Both the position numbers and the translations under genes were made by a program. The notes under the pieces are model-generated. The model saw only the letters and a list, made by a program, of their open reading frames with translations. It was not told the DNA's origin and made no database searches. Positions 41,613 to 52,065 of a DNA stretch of 64,000 nt are shown piece after piece. The DNA comes from Blepharisma stoltei (taxonomy: Eukaryota; Ciliophora; Heterotrichea; Heterotrichida; Blepharismidae): positions 372,001 to 436,000 of the forward strand of contig CAJZBQ010000055.1 of the NCBI GenBank assembly GCA_914767885.1, in the 5' to 3' direction. Every line of letters begins with the position of its first letter. Positions within the stretch are counted from its first letter, which is position 1.

Positions 41613-42647
41613 TTATTTATTACGCGTTAACTCAAACAATTGAAATTTCTCGTTCTTTAATCGATCATTTTCAAGTTTAAGCTCAATAACTTGTCGCTTT
41701 AAGATGCCTTCTGTTGCGCTATCAGTTTCATGTTTTCCTTGGATTAAATCAATGCTTTCTTTCATAATTCTGCACTGATTAGAAAGCTCTATGTTATCTT
41801 TATACGATTTTTGTTGAGTTTCCTTTAAAATGTGTTTTAAATGCGCCACTTCTAAGTCTCTCTGCTCGATTTCTTTTATTAACCCTGCTTCTTTGGATTC
41901 ATGCTGCTCTATAATACTTTCTAGCTCTGTCAGAATATCTACATCTTCTTGTGGTAGTCCTTTTTTGCTTATATGGGCACAATCAGTATAAAATCCTATA
42001 GACGGTTTCGAGCTCCCAAATAAATTGAATTTATGATTAGCAGGGTCTTTCAGCTCTTTTATTGAATTTATGCCTTTTCTTAATAAATCTCATTGCTGCT
42101 CTGTTTTTAATGAATGCTCTTTCATCTGTGTTTTAGCGTAATCCAATTTTTCAATATATTCAAATACATAATTCACGGTTTCTGAATATTTGTCTTTTAT
42201 TTTTGCAATGACTTCAGCTTTTGGGTTTAATTCTTCTCGGAATTTCGACTCAAGCTCTTCGAGAATTCCTCCAATTAATTCCAGTTTTGGGCGTAATAAG
42301 CATTCGACGATTTCTGTTTCATAATTTTTGAAAGCTTTTTCTATAGAAGTCTGCATGTTGCCTTCATATTTATTGTATGATTTTTCTTCAAGTGAGCTTA
42401 AATAGATTTGGATGTTTTCTATGCAGGCGTCTAGCCCAGGTTTTAATTCGTCAGAAAAGCTATCTTCTGTTTGTGTTGGATAAGACTCTTTTTTCTTGAT
42501 ATTTCCATATTTGTCTTGTGTAGTTTTTAGTTTGTGAAAAAATTCTTTAAGCACGGGGGATGCTTGTCGGGGTTTTAAAGTTTCTCTGGTTTCTTCAGCT
42601 GTGGGGAGAGATAATAAATTATAGCTAGGAAGTCTTTTAGATATCAT
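41613..42647 (-). CDS. Coiled-coil protein
   Basis: Two ORFs join through Trp-TGA (TEQQ-W-DLLRKGINS) into 344 aa from ATG at 42647. Residues 60-190 are helical with a repeated ENIQIYLSSLEEKSYNKYEG/AKIKDKYSETVNYVFEYIEK pattern. The C-terminal 90 residues are a strong coiled coil (EQRDLEVAHLKHILKETQQK, QVIELKLENDRLKNEKFQLF). Unknown family, uninterrupted. Likely cytoskeletal by composition only. Confidence 0.65.
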
Positions 42648-42660
42648 GGGCTGGAAAAAA

Positions 42661-42802
42661 TGCTGACAACTCCTTGGGTTGGTTCTTAAACTTCAAGTTG
42701 AATAGCCAACTTTGGGAGTTAATAAATAAGCCTGACTAGAGGACATTTGAAAATACCCTAGTTGGTTCGTCAACTTTAAGTTGGAGAACTCGGAGAGTTA
42801 CT
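42661..42802. repeat. Imperfect duplicated and palindromic block
   Basis: GGTTGGTTCTTAAACTTCAA and AGTTGGTTCGTCAACTTTAA are two related copies about 80 bp apart. Each is followed by inverted material (AGTTGAATAGCCAACTTTGG, AGTTGGAGAACTCGGAGAG). This lies just upstream of the start codon at 42647. Otherwise 42803-43151 is AT-rich with nothing I can support. Confidence 0.5.
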
Positions 42803-43151
42803 CAGCATTCTCCCTGCACAAGACCATCTAAGGAGCTCCTAGGCTATATCTTTTCTAGATGTCTTTGTAACTCTAGAAATGGTATTTTTCCTGAGTGTGC
42901 TTATTGTCTCATGAACTTCTCCTAACTCCCACATGGCTAGCGATCAGAACTATTAAAAAATTTACCACTTCTTTAGCTAGCTAAAAATATTTTTATAATA
43001 TAATTCTTTTTATAACATATTTAATAATTTATGATGAGATCTCAGCAAATTATATTAAATATTTGATAGCTATCATTCTATACATAAATCTTCAATTATT
43101 TAAAATATGGATTCTTAAATCGGAAAGATTCTTTATATATAAAAAGTCTCT

Positions 43152-44497
43152 CTAGTGAGCATAAACAAACTTGCTCCTACTGAGAAGGGGTAAAGAGTTT
43201 TTTTCCATTTTCTGGTCATTGATTTTAAACATAGGATGGGAATACCCAGAAAATCTTTTAAAAAGTCTTTGTTTGCCTTGTTTAGGAGTTAAGCTATTCT
43301 TTGGAGAAGATTCATAAGATCCATAACTTGTATATGTTTTCAATGGGTCTCTCGAAATATCTTTAAGTCTCTTTTGTGAACTTGAATGTGAAGAGCAGCC
43401 TAATTCACTCCTGTTTCATTCAAGCTCAAAAACTGTATAAAGCGAGGGATGCTTAGACCAATTCGGAAAAATATTTGTCAGAAATTCTATACATTTTATT
43501 ATGAATTTTTACTATTAATTGCTATGAAAATTATAATAGGATACATTAAAATGGCACGGCGAACCAATTCACCAAAAGCACCTGGAGCTGATAAACGCCA
43601 GGGATCTTGTGGAAGGGAGGATGGTGCTTGTTTGGCTAAGTGCATCGTTGGAATAGGCTCATTGTAGCTCATTTCAGGCTAAGGTTTTACCTCTGGGGAA
43701 TATGATGCTCGGAGCTCGAAAGGGAAGATCTAGTAGAGTCCTCCAAACCAATGGGATAATTCTTGCAGGGATGCGGTAAATTGCTCCTTAGGCAGCAGAC
43801 TCCATCTTGATCGACACTTCAGCAAGAGAATTCGTTTTTAGAATTTTCTGATAGGGCAGATCATGCGTATGGCACAATGACCTATCCGCTACCTTGAGCT
43901 AGTGTGAGAGCCAATTCTGATGGAGCATATCCGATCAGTAGGCAGTAGCGAAGCAAGGCATAGATAAATACTTTTTAAGGTATCATAGAGAGCTTTTCAA
44001 TAATCTCGACTAAGAACTAAGGAAATTGTAATAGAGGATATTAACAATAAATGTATAAAAATTTTCTCATACAAATTATCCTAGGCATATTGCCAAGCTT
44101 TTTTCATTCTTCTTCTCATTTTCTCTTACTTGATGTATTATAACCTTGCAAATCAGGTAAAAGGACACCTGGGATCCAAGGACCATAAGTTGCCTGCATG
44201 TGAAAAGCTCCAAGGATCATTCTTTGAGTTTCATTAATTGATAGAGATTTTTCTTGAGATAAAAAAAATTGAGCTGCCATAAATTGTTTTGTGATATCCC
44301 AATTTCCAAATGTGGGAGAACTTGATATCATGGAAAGTAGCATTGAAATGGTAAAATTATAATTTAAAATGGTAAAGGGTCGATGATTTTCCACATCAAA
44401 AAAATTGATAATAATTTATATTTCAATAAAATAAATTAATAGGCCGAATGCACTTTATAAAATGAATTACATAAAAAATAACTTTGAGATCCACCAT
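43152..44497 (-). CDS. Hypothetical protein (235 aa) reassembled from four pieces
   Basis: ATG at 44497 (MVDLKVINFFDVENHRPFTI). Removal of a 70-bp IES and a 568-bp composite IES leaves exactly 236 codons. Features are a hydrophobic and aromatic N-terminal half (FMAAQFFLSQEKS, ILGAFHMQATYGPWIPGVLL), KWEEEWKKLGNMP with both Trp encoded by TGA, KFLEFLTNIFPNWSKHP, and a Ser/Lys-rich C-terminus (SYGSYESSPKNSLTPKQGKQ). I recognise no family. Confidence comes from the double frame repair, not from homology. Confidence 0.55.
43490..44057. mobile_element. 568-bp composite IES containing SINE-like S9
   Basis: TA at 43488-43489 and 44056-44057. Inner ends form an inverted repeat (ATACATTTTATT on the left, AATAAATGTAT on the right). 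Inside, S9 (about 43542-44020) begins CATTAAAATGGCACGGCG and is flanked by approximate repeats GAAAATTATAATAGGATA and GAAATTGTAATAGAGGATA. Removal joins MRKFL to EFLTNIFPNW. Confidence 0.75.
44410..44479. other. Predicted 70-bp TA-bounded IES
   Basis: TA at 44409-44410 and 44479-44480. Removal joins MVDLKV to INFFDVENHRPF in frame. Confidence 0.65.
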
Positions 44498-44730
44498 TGT
44501 TGAAAATTTATAAATAAGCTTTCTTCTCAGAAACCTTTCATTAAAGAGATCAGCTATTTCCTAAAAATCAAAAATTTATAGTGATAGAAGCAAAAAAAAC
44601 TTTATTTAATAAATTGCCAACATTCTGAAAATTTAAATGCATTAATATTGCATTTACTTCATCTTACTCTCTAAAACGAGCAAGATATAGTAAAAACCAG
44701 AATTGTGTTTTAAGAAATTTCCAAATTTAT

Positions 44731-45026
44731 TAACTTCCACCTCCATGAGCGATCAAAAAAATTTTGTTCACTCACAGAGGTGGGTTAAAATTTATATATA
44801 GATTTTATAGAAAATGGTTTTCGAAATTTAAAAAAATCTCATTTCGCAAAAATTGGAAAGCAAATATTTATTTAATTTGCAAAATGTATGCTTTAAATTG
44901 CAATTTGCTCAAAATTAAACAGAATTAGCTAGAGATTCCATGATATTACATAAAAAAAATTTTATTCACTCGGGGCAAAAATAGAGATTTTCCAATGGTT
45001 TGCTCGCTCACGAGGGTGTGGGGGAG
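44731..45026. mobile_element. Intergenic MITE
   Basis: Left end TAACTTCCACCTCCATGAGC with CGATCAAAA, then inverted TTTTGTTCACTCACAGAGGT. Right end TTTGCTCGCTCACGAGGGTG and GGGGGAG. Core contains the usual GCAATTTGCTCAAAATTAAA. The rest of 44498-45337 is AT-rich with no gene seen. Confidence 0.8.
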
Positions 45027-45337
45027 AAAAGAGAATAGTTATTTTGAGATTATTTTCGTAGTAATAATTATTTAAATTGAATCACTTAACTTTATTAAAT
45101 TTTAAAAAATGGATTTTTAAAGCACGAATTAACAATCCCCTCAAGCATATTAACCTCAATATCAAATATAGTCAGTGTCACTAACTATATTAAAATTAAA
45201 ATCTTAATCCATCAAAAAGAGTTAGTTGTCACTTAAACATTTTACCTCAAAATTCATTACGATTCATAATTAATCATCCTTTTATCTTTTTAATCTTGAC
45301 TATACGTTTTGCAAAACTTGTTATATAAATAATTTAA

Positions 45338-45718
45338 ATGCCCACTGGCAAATCTACCAGCAAACCACCCAAGAAAGCAGACGATTCAACATATATTGAT
45401 AGAGATAAAAACTATCGTTTAAGAACCCCTAACTCAGACCTCAGCATCGTCACAGTGCAAGCTGCTAATGATGATATTGAGAAAGATGAATTAAAACAAA
45501 CTGTTCTCGAACTAAAAGAACAGGTCAGCCGTTTACAGCAAGAATGTCAAATATATAAAGCCAAAGCACAAGCTGCAAGGCCTGAATTAAAGAAGTTGAA
45601 TATATATAAAACTGTTTGTGATTTCAAGACAGGATCTTTTTTGAGAATCAATAATGGGGAGAGAAACTCCAGAAGAACAAGGAGCACATGCACTTCTCCT
45701 AAGATGGTTTATACTTAA
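45338..45718 (+). CDS. Small coiled-coil protein
   Basis: A 126-aa ORF with ATG at 45338. A basic N-terminus (MPTGKSTSKPPKKADDS) precedes a leucine-heptad stretch (ELKQTVLELKEQVSRLQQEC). The tail is Arg/Ser/Thr-rich. No interruption. Unknown family; the ORF is compact and codon use looks like that of neighbours. Confidence 0.6.
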   Translation: MPTGKSTSKPPKKADDSTYIDRDKNYRLRTPNSDLSIVTVQAANDDIEKDELKQTVLELKEQVSRLQQECQIYKAKAQAARPELKKLNIYKTVCDFKTGSFLRINNGERNSRRTRSTCTSPKMVYT

Positions 45719-45957
45719 TTTATGCAAGCAATTTAATTTAATTATATAGAAACCTTCTAAATTCAATGATAAAATTTATATTGAAACAGAATGGTGTTAG
45801 GCTGCATATTAAAAAAATGAGTTATGATAATTATTTATTGAGATTAAAAATGATTTAGAATGTAAAGAGTGTTTGGGATGCTTATTAGAATGAATTAATT
45901 ATAAATATTCAGCAATAAATTGTGTAATATTTTATTTGCATTAAAATGATAACAAAC
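45719..45957. other. Convergent intergenic region, nothing seen
   Basis: 239 AT-rich bases between two convergent 3' ends. Confidence 0.4.
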
Positions 45958-46819
45958 TTAGCGATGAGTTTTGGGTTTGACAAGATTTTGATTTGTTTTC
46001 AATTTCGCAACTTGAACTGCTAGCTCTTTTTGTCTAAATCTTGGTATTCTTGAGATTTTAATCTGATTTTCGCTAACACAGCTGGAAGTAGAGCACATTG
46101 ACCCTCTTCTGGAATTTGAAGTTCTAATAGATGGTTGCACAAATACATTTAATCCTATTGGAACATATGAAAACAGCTCTTTGGATTTTTCTATATTTCC
46201 TTTTTCGCTCAGCTTGAATTCGCTTTCTGTTTGGCAAGATACGCTAGCTTCATTTTTATTTTCTTTTAGATTTTCTATTTGTTGAAAAGCTGCTTTTAAT
46301 TGTGATTTTAATTCATCAATTTCTTTTGCTCGTTTTTCGTTTCACTTTTTTAATAGTTCATAATGCACTAACTGGGATCTTGATATAAAATTTTGGAAAT
46401 GAGAATTTGAGATTCCTGTTGAAATTTCACAGAGAAGCTTAAATAGCATTTCTCTTACATCGGCCAAAAAGAATAAATATTTTTGATAAAAGAGCATTAA
46501 CAAGTAAATTATTGATTTAAATTTATATGATAATAAATATTGTTAGGGAAAAGAGAGTTAATTTGATTCTGTCTTCATTTACAAAATAAAGTAAATGAAG
46601 CATTTCATTGTAATCATCTACAAGCTTTTTGTCAGTCTCTAAAGAGAGCTTAACGTTTAATTTTGTGTCAGTGTTATTGTGTGGAATTAAAGGGCAAGGG
46701 ATTAAATGAGAGAGTTCAGAAAAATTCTCTTCAATGGAGCAGTTGTTTAGCAGGCAGCCAAGACGTCTGACTATTGTTTCATCTATCTGCAGTGACTCTT
46801 TATAAATAATTTCCATCAT
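45958..46819 (-). CDS. Coiled-coil protein (266 aa)
   Basis: ATG at 46819 (MMEIIYKESLQIDETIVRRL). A 61-bp IES removed leaves 267 codons. Middle part REMLFKLLCEISTGISNSHF, then coiled coil (KWNEKRAKEIDELKSQLKAA, Trp by TGA), a Ser-rich linker and basic end FRQKELAVQVAKLKTNQNLV. Possibly a centrosome or basal-body scaffold, but only by composition. Unknown family. Confidence 0.6.
46495..46555. other. Predicted 61-bp IES (CTCTTTT repeats)
   Basis: Minus-strand direct repeats CTCTTTT at 46549-46555 and 46488-46494. Removal joins RIKLTLF to YQKYLFFLADVREML in frame. The repeat has no TA. Confidence 0.65.
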
Positions 46820-47342
46820 TTTTTATGATAGATGCAATCAGAATGTTCTTGCCAGTAAAAAAAGAAGATTAGAAAAATTAATTTAATATATAAACATCAA
46901 AATATGACTTTTTAATTGCTTGCCAGCTGCTAATTTGAGTCCTAATTTCATCAATTAATTTTACTAGCTTTATTTAGAAAAATGCTTAAAATTCTTTAAA
47001 TAAATAGCATTATAATAAATGTATTCTAATGAAGTTTTTACACTAAAAATACAGTAGATATAATAATAATTCATTGCAGCATTAGTCTTTTCGATTCATA
47101 TTAGTCTCATTTTATATAATTTGCAATCAATACCGATTTTTTCAGTTTTACACAAATCAGCAGGATTTATTACTTTTAAGAAATAAGTTAGTTATAAGCA
47201 AGTTGATGTAAAGTCTAAACATCCAACAACCAAGAAAACTCTAGAATAAAGTTATTGCTGCACCAAGCAGCTCTCCTGAGCATGAGTCTTCATATTATAG
47301 CATATAAAATGTCAATATGTAAAAGGTATATAAAAAAAAATT
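46820..47342. promoter_or_regulatory. Intergenic; distal 150 bp conserved with a paralogous upstream region
   Basis: The part 47220-47342 closely matches 53240-53377 (shared blocks CTAAACATCCAACAA, AAGAAAACTCTAG, GAGCATGAGTCTTCATATTA, GTAAAAGGTATATAAA). It is therefore the duplicated promoter of the two F-box genes, with a TATATAAA-like box just before the ATG. Confidence 0.7.
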
Positions 47343-48449
47343 ATGGATAACTTAAGGTCTGATTTAATAAGAGAAATTTTAGAATATCTTGATCCCCATT
47401 CCATGATGCAGGTTGCTTGGACCTGCAGTAGACTACACCAAATGGTATGATTACAGACTCCAAAACCTTATCCCCGATGTCATTCAGGCCCCTATTACTT
47501 TTTCAATATTCCTGAACTTTGTGCAAAACTCTATACAAAAATGAATTTCGCTGGGAAAAGAAACCAATTTTATTCGGACTGTGTTCATGCTTTAAACAAT
47601 TTGAGACCAATTATAAAGAAAGGTATAATTAGTTCAAGCCAAGGCCAAGACGACCAAGGAATTGAAAATACTTTGAATTACGAAGAAGACAGAAATATGC
47701 GCTTCTGAAGTTCAGCAGGATCAGAAACAACTGATGCTAATGAATTTTTAATTTATGAGCTTATAGACACCTCTATTGTAGCTTCAGTTCATTTTATGTT
47801 CAATTTTGAAGCATTACAATATTCGTTATATGATGAGGCTGTTCAATATCCGCCTCAAAAAATTCAGATAAAGATAGGAAATAGTGATAGTAATTATCAT
47901 TATTCATCAGAAATATATGATGTAAAACCGAAATCTTCATATTTAACTGTGTTGGTTTTGCCTGAACTTGTAATTGGTAAATATATTAAGTTGGAGTTAA
48001 TTGGAAAGGTAGGCTGTCTATTTAAAGCTCAAAAATATTTTACAGTGTTAAGCTATGTTCTATGTATTGGGTATCCCTTGAAGAGTTTTCCTGAGGAAAG
48101 CCCATTAAAAGCTTTAAGCACTACAAGTGAAGAAATAGCAGATATCAGCAAAATCGATTCTGAATATATAAGCACTTATGCAATGCGAAAGCCTGCAGAT
48201 CCTTTTATTGCTTATAAGCTTATGGAAAAGAACTTACTTTATCAGTTTATTGATGAAGCAATAAAAGGAAGAATATTAAATACAGTTGAAAGCTACTTTT
48301 ATGTTAAAAAAGCTATAGAAAATAAAGCAAAATTTGATATCGATAAAATAAACCCCAATACACTTACAGCATATTTATTAGATGAAAATGGCTTTTCTCA
48401 AGAAGCTTACTCTCTATGGTTCAAAATAATGTTGTGGTGCTATCCTTAA
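47343..48449 (+). CDS. F-box protein with discoidin-like domain, paralog 1 (degraded)
   Basis: A 368-aa frame from ATG 47343 with two Trp-TGAs. N-terminal F-box LRSDLIREILEYLDPHSMMQ...CSRLHQM. Relative to paralog 2 an internal 24-bp piece (NDNFWAVY) is gone, so the F-box end is missing. The middle (WSSAGSETTDANEFLIYELI, PPQKIQIKIGNSDSNYHYSS, VLVLPELVIGKYIKLELIGK, VLCIGYPLKSF) follows the arrangement of plant F-box proteins such as At4g00755, a galactose-binding-like fold. The C-terminus (FKIMLWCYP) is also shorter than in paralog 2. Substrate receptor for SCF ubiquitin ligase, probably weakened or lost. Confidence 0.7.
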
Positions 48450-48558
48450 TAAGACTTTAAGATTGTAAATTAGTTTTTAAAAAGAATTATTAACGTAGTT
48501 ATTAATATTATAATCTTAAATAGCACTTTGAGTTATTTGGTGAATTAATTAAATAAAA

Positions 48559-49623
48559 ATGTTCGAAGAGATATCTCCGAAAACTAATAAAAGCCTCCTG
48601 AAAAACTCTTTTATCGCCCTTTCAGTCATCGGCTCATTATGCTTTGCAGCTTATTTTATCTCATCTGCAAACAGCTCAGCAACTCCAGTAGATTTCCAAT
48701 ACAATCTCGAGCTTGAAGAATTCAGATCCTTTGTCTCAAGATACAACAAAAATTATAAGACTGAAGAGGAGTATTACCAAAGACTCAGAATTTTCAGAGA
48801 TAATCTCAGCTACATTCGCGTTTTTAACTCTCAAGGCCAAACTTGGTATATGGGGATTAATCAATTTTCAGATTTGACTCATGAAGAATTCAGCACAGCC
48901 CATAAGAAAAAAGTGTCAGTACCAGAACGCTCAATGTCTAATGAAAAACCTGTTGCTGCCGCTTCAAATCTTCAAATTCCAAGTCAAGTAGATTGGACTA
49001 CTAAAGGTTGTGTAACTCCAGTTCAAAATGAAGGAGATTGTGGAAGTCCATATGCATTTTCTGCTGTAGGTGCTATAGAAAGCGCTTGGTGTATTGCTGG
49101 ACATCAGCTTGTCCAGTTGTCTGTGCAAGAAATTATCGACTGCTCAGGACCGTTTGGGAACGATGGCTGCAATGGAGGGTGGATGACAAATACTTACAAT
49201 TTTGTGATAAAGAATGGAATCACTAGCCAACAAATTTATCCAACAACTGGAAATCAAGGAAAATGCAACACAGCAAAAGAAAAGCAAGTTGTCGCGACTA
49301 TTTCAGGATATGCAAACGTAACTGCAAATAATGCTACAGCGTTAGAGACTGCTATTGCTATAGGTCCAGTTGCAGTGGCTGTTGATGCAATTGAAGCGGG
49401 TTGGAGGAATTACAAAGGAGGGATTATTAGCAGCAACTGTGGACATAGTATTGATCATGCAGTACTTGCTGTGGGATACAACTTGAATAATTCACCACCT
49501 TATTACAAGTGCAAAAATTCATGGGGTGCTGATTGGGGAGAAGCTGGATATGTTAGAATTTCGATTGCTGCTGGAGCTGGAACGTGTGGAATTCAAATAG
49601 ATTCGTCATATCCAATAGTTTAA
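48559..49623 (+). CDS. Cathepsin-L-like protein with Pro in place of catalytic Cys, paralog 1
   Basis: 354 aa, uninterrupted. Residues 16-36 (NSFIALSVIGSLCFAAYFIS) form a signal anchor. An I29 propeptide-inhibitor domain spans about 50-115 (EEFRSFVSRYNKNY, RIFRDNLSYI, GINQFSDLTHEEF). The papain-like domain starts near 143. The oxyanion/catalytic segment that should read Q-G-x-C-G-S-C-W is NEGDCGSPYAF here: Gln is Glu and Cys is Pro164. His300 (SIDHAVLAVGYN) and Asn320 (KNSWGADWGE) remain. Disulfide cysteines (CNGG, CSG) are kept. Under family rules it cannot be a cysteine protease. It may bind substrate or inhibit active cathepsins in food vacuoles or lysosomes. Leader GTGAATTAATTAAATAAAA is shared with paralogs 2 and 3. 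Confidence 0.9.
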   Translation: MFEEISPKTNKSLLKNSFIALSVIGSLCFAAYFISSANSSATPVDFQYNLELEEFRSFVSRYNKNYKTEEEYYQRLRIFRDNLSYIRVFNSQGQTWYMGINQFSDLTHEEFSTAHKKKVSVPERSMSNEKPVAAASNLQIPSQVDWTTKGCVTPVQNEGDCGSPYAFSAVGAIESAWCIAGHQLVQLSVQEIIDCSGPFGNDGCNGGWMTNTYNFVIKNGITSQQIYPTTGNQGKCNTAKEKQVVATISGYANVTANNATALETAIAIGPVAVAVDAIEAGWRNYKGGIISSNCGHSIDHAVLAVGYNLNNSPPYYKCKNSWGADWGEAGYVRISIAAGAGTCGIQIDSSYPIV

Positions 49624-50511
49624 TCTTTATCTAACGATTAACTTATTTAAATTGTCCTATTGATAAATTAAAATTAATAATCATTTTTTATTTGAATATT
49701 TAATATGTTCTCTTCAGAAGTAAATTAAGAAATCGATTATATGCAAACATATGTTTTATATTTTAGCTGTTTACAAAGCTTAAATCTTAAGAAATATGTC
49801 ATGCATCTCAACATTATTAGAAGTGTAACATAAAATAATCTAGAATTGATAAATTTGTTAATTCGAGGAGTTTATTATAATAAATGGCTCAAGATTAACT
49901 AGAGTAGCAGACGCGATAAAAATTGAATACAGTTTTTTTATTATTGGCAATGTGCTATCTCTCTTCAGTAAATAAAAATTAACTGAAAATTAGAATTTTT
50001 CTATATATAAAAAAGTCATATAAATTTTATAATCGTAATGAGTAAAAATTTTTTTCACTCATAGAGAGGAAAGTAAGAATTATTTTCAGATTGAAACATA
50101 ATAATTTTTCATTTACACATTAACTTATTTTATGCTTTAAAAAATAATATATAAATGATGGGCAAACGTCCAAGCTCTCATCATAAACAACAGCACAGGA
50201 ATATTCAATATCTGTCCAGGCGGTGAGCATGTACCATAGCTCACTTCCCTTGCATAATCGTCCGTTCAAGAATAATCATCAAAGGATAGAACATAAAAAA
50301 TTCTATATTAGAGAAATTTAAAGAAGAGGTCTATTTCAAAACTCTATATAAAATTTTTGAATATATTAGCCCATTTATGATTAAAGCTATAAAATTTGTT
50401 TGCTAATCTGATAAAGATCAAGAGATGCTTAAGATTGAAAATTAGCTTGATAAATAGCGTAATAATTCTTATTTAAGCAGCTTACTCATCTGGTGAATTA
50501 ATTAAATAAAA
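49624..50511. other. Intergenic with relic of an F-box gene 3' end
   Basis: Near 50425-50446 the sequence GATGCTTAAGATTGAAAATTAG resembles the last codons of the F-box paralog at 55400-55427 (TTTAAGATTGAAAATTAA). This suggests that a former F-box gene upstream of cathepsin paralog 2 was deleted. A degenerate MITE end (TTCACTCATAGAGAGGAAAG) lies near 50056-50076. The rest is AT-rich. Confidence 0.5.
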
Positions 50512-51950
50512 ATGTTCGAAGAGGTATCTCCGAAACCTAATAAAAACCTTCTGAAATCCTCTTTTATAGCATTATCAATTATCGGCTCTTTTTATTTTGC
50601 GGCTTACTTCATTTCTTCAGCCAACAGCTCACTAATTCCATTTGATTTTAAATACAACCTTGAGATTGAAGAATTTAGGTCTTTTATCTCAAGGTATAAC
50701 AAAGACTATAAGACTGAAGAGGAGTTTTATCATAGACTAACTTACTTTCTTGATGAGCGAGCATTACTTTTATTTCCTTGCTAAATGGAATAATATTTTA
50801 GCATTTTAAAAAAATTTTATTAGAAAAATTTTAGAATTTCCATTTTTATATTAAAATTATTATTGCTAAATATACTATGCAGCACGAGGCTTTTTTGGCT
50901 CAAATTCCAGCCAAAAAAGCCCCGTGCTACATAGTGTATTTCACATAATTTAATGTTATTTTATAACCTAAATCTTAAATAAGCTGATTAAAATTTGGCA
51001 GAACTATCATTTAATTTTATTATAATAAGTTCTGCCTGTACATAAATATTATATATTTAAAATTTGCAGCATGCATTCTTTAATTTTTTTCTCTCTGCAA
51101 AATAAGGGGATTAAAAGTTTTCATTGATAATCTCAGCTACATTAGATTTTTTAACTCTCAAGGCCAAACTTGGTACATGGGAATTAACCAATTTTCAGAT
51201 CTGACTCACGAAGAATTCAGCAGAGCTCATAAGAATAAAATTATAATTCCTGATCAATCGGTTTCAGATATCACTGAAGAGTTTGTTGCTCCAAATCTTC
51301 AAATCCCAAGAAGCTTTGATCAGCGTAGCTACGGCTGTGTATCTCCAATACGAAACGAAGGCTCTTGTTCGGCTCCTTGGGCATATGCAGCTGTTGGTAC
51401 TATAGAAGGCACTTGGTGTGATGTCGGCCATGGTCTTACCGATTTGTCTGTGCAACAACTTATTGATTGTTCTGACTTATATGGCAATAAAGGCTGCAAT
51501 GGAGGATCGATAATAAATGCTTATAATTATGTCATGAAAAAAGGAATTACCAGTGAGCAAATTTATCCAACAACTGGAACACAAGGAGTTTGCAACACAG
51601 CAAAAGAAAAACAAGTTCTTGTTAGTCTTGCATCATTTGCAAGAATTTTAGCAAATAACTCTTATGCTTTTGAAGTTGGCATTCTTAGCGCACCAGTAGC
51701 GGCTTATGTTGAAGCAATTGGAGCGGGCTGGCAAAATTATAAAGGAGGGATCATTAGCAGCAATTGTGGGACTGACCTTGATTGGGCTGTTCTTGCTGTG
51801 GGATATAACTTGGCTAATTCGCTGCCTTATTATACATGTCAAAATTCATGGGGCACTGACTGGGGAGAAGCGGGATATGTAAGAATTTCTATTGTAGATG
51901 GGGCAGGAACTTGCGGAATCCAAATGTCTGCATCATTCGGAGTATATTAA
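50512..51950 (+). CDS. Cathepsin-L-like pseudoprotease, paralog 2, with a 374-bp IES
   Basis: Removing 374 bp leaves 355 codons (354 aa), the same length as paralogs 1 and 3. Signal anchor KSSFIALSIIGSFYFAAYFI. I29 domain split by the IES (EEFYHRL | KVFIDNLSYIRFFNSQG). The catalytic segment is NEGSCSAPWAYAA (Cys to Pro). The catalytic His is also lost (LDWAVLAVGYN), while Asn remains (QNSWGTDWGE). Both members of the catalytic dyad are therefore absent. The fold cysteines remain. Neighbour paralogs lack this IES, which gives an internal empty-site control. Confidence 0.9.
50741..51114. mobile_element. 374-bp MITE-type IES with central foldback
   Basis: TAA copies at 50738-50740 and 51112-51114. 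Left end CTTACTTTCTTGATGAGCGA. Right end AATAAGGGGATTAAAAG. Inside, a hairpin with arms of about 30 bp (ATACTATGCAGCACGAGGCT and GCCCCGTGCTACATAGTGTA) at 50872-50940. The homologous site in paralogs 1 and 3 is empty. Confidence 0.85.
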
Positions 51951-52065
51951 TTCTTATTTAAAGGCTAGCTTATTTTAAATCTGTTTAGAGATAATAAAAA
52001 AAATTTGAAACATAATAATTTTAATATTAAGCATTTTACTTATATGGTGAATTAATTAAATAAAA

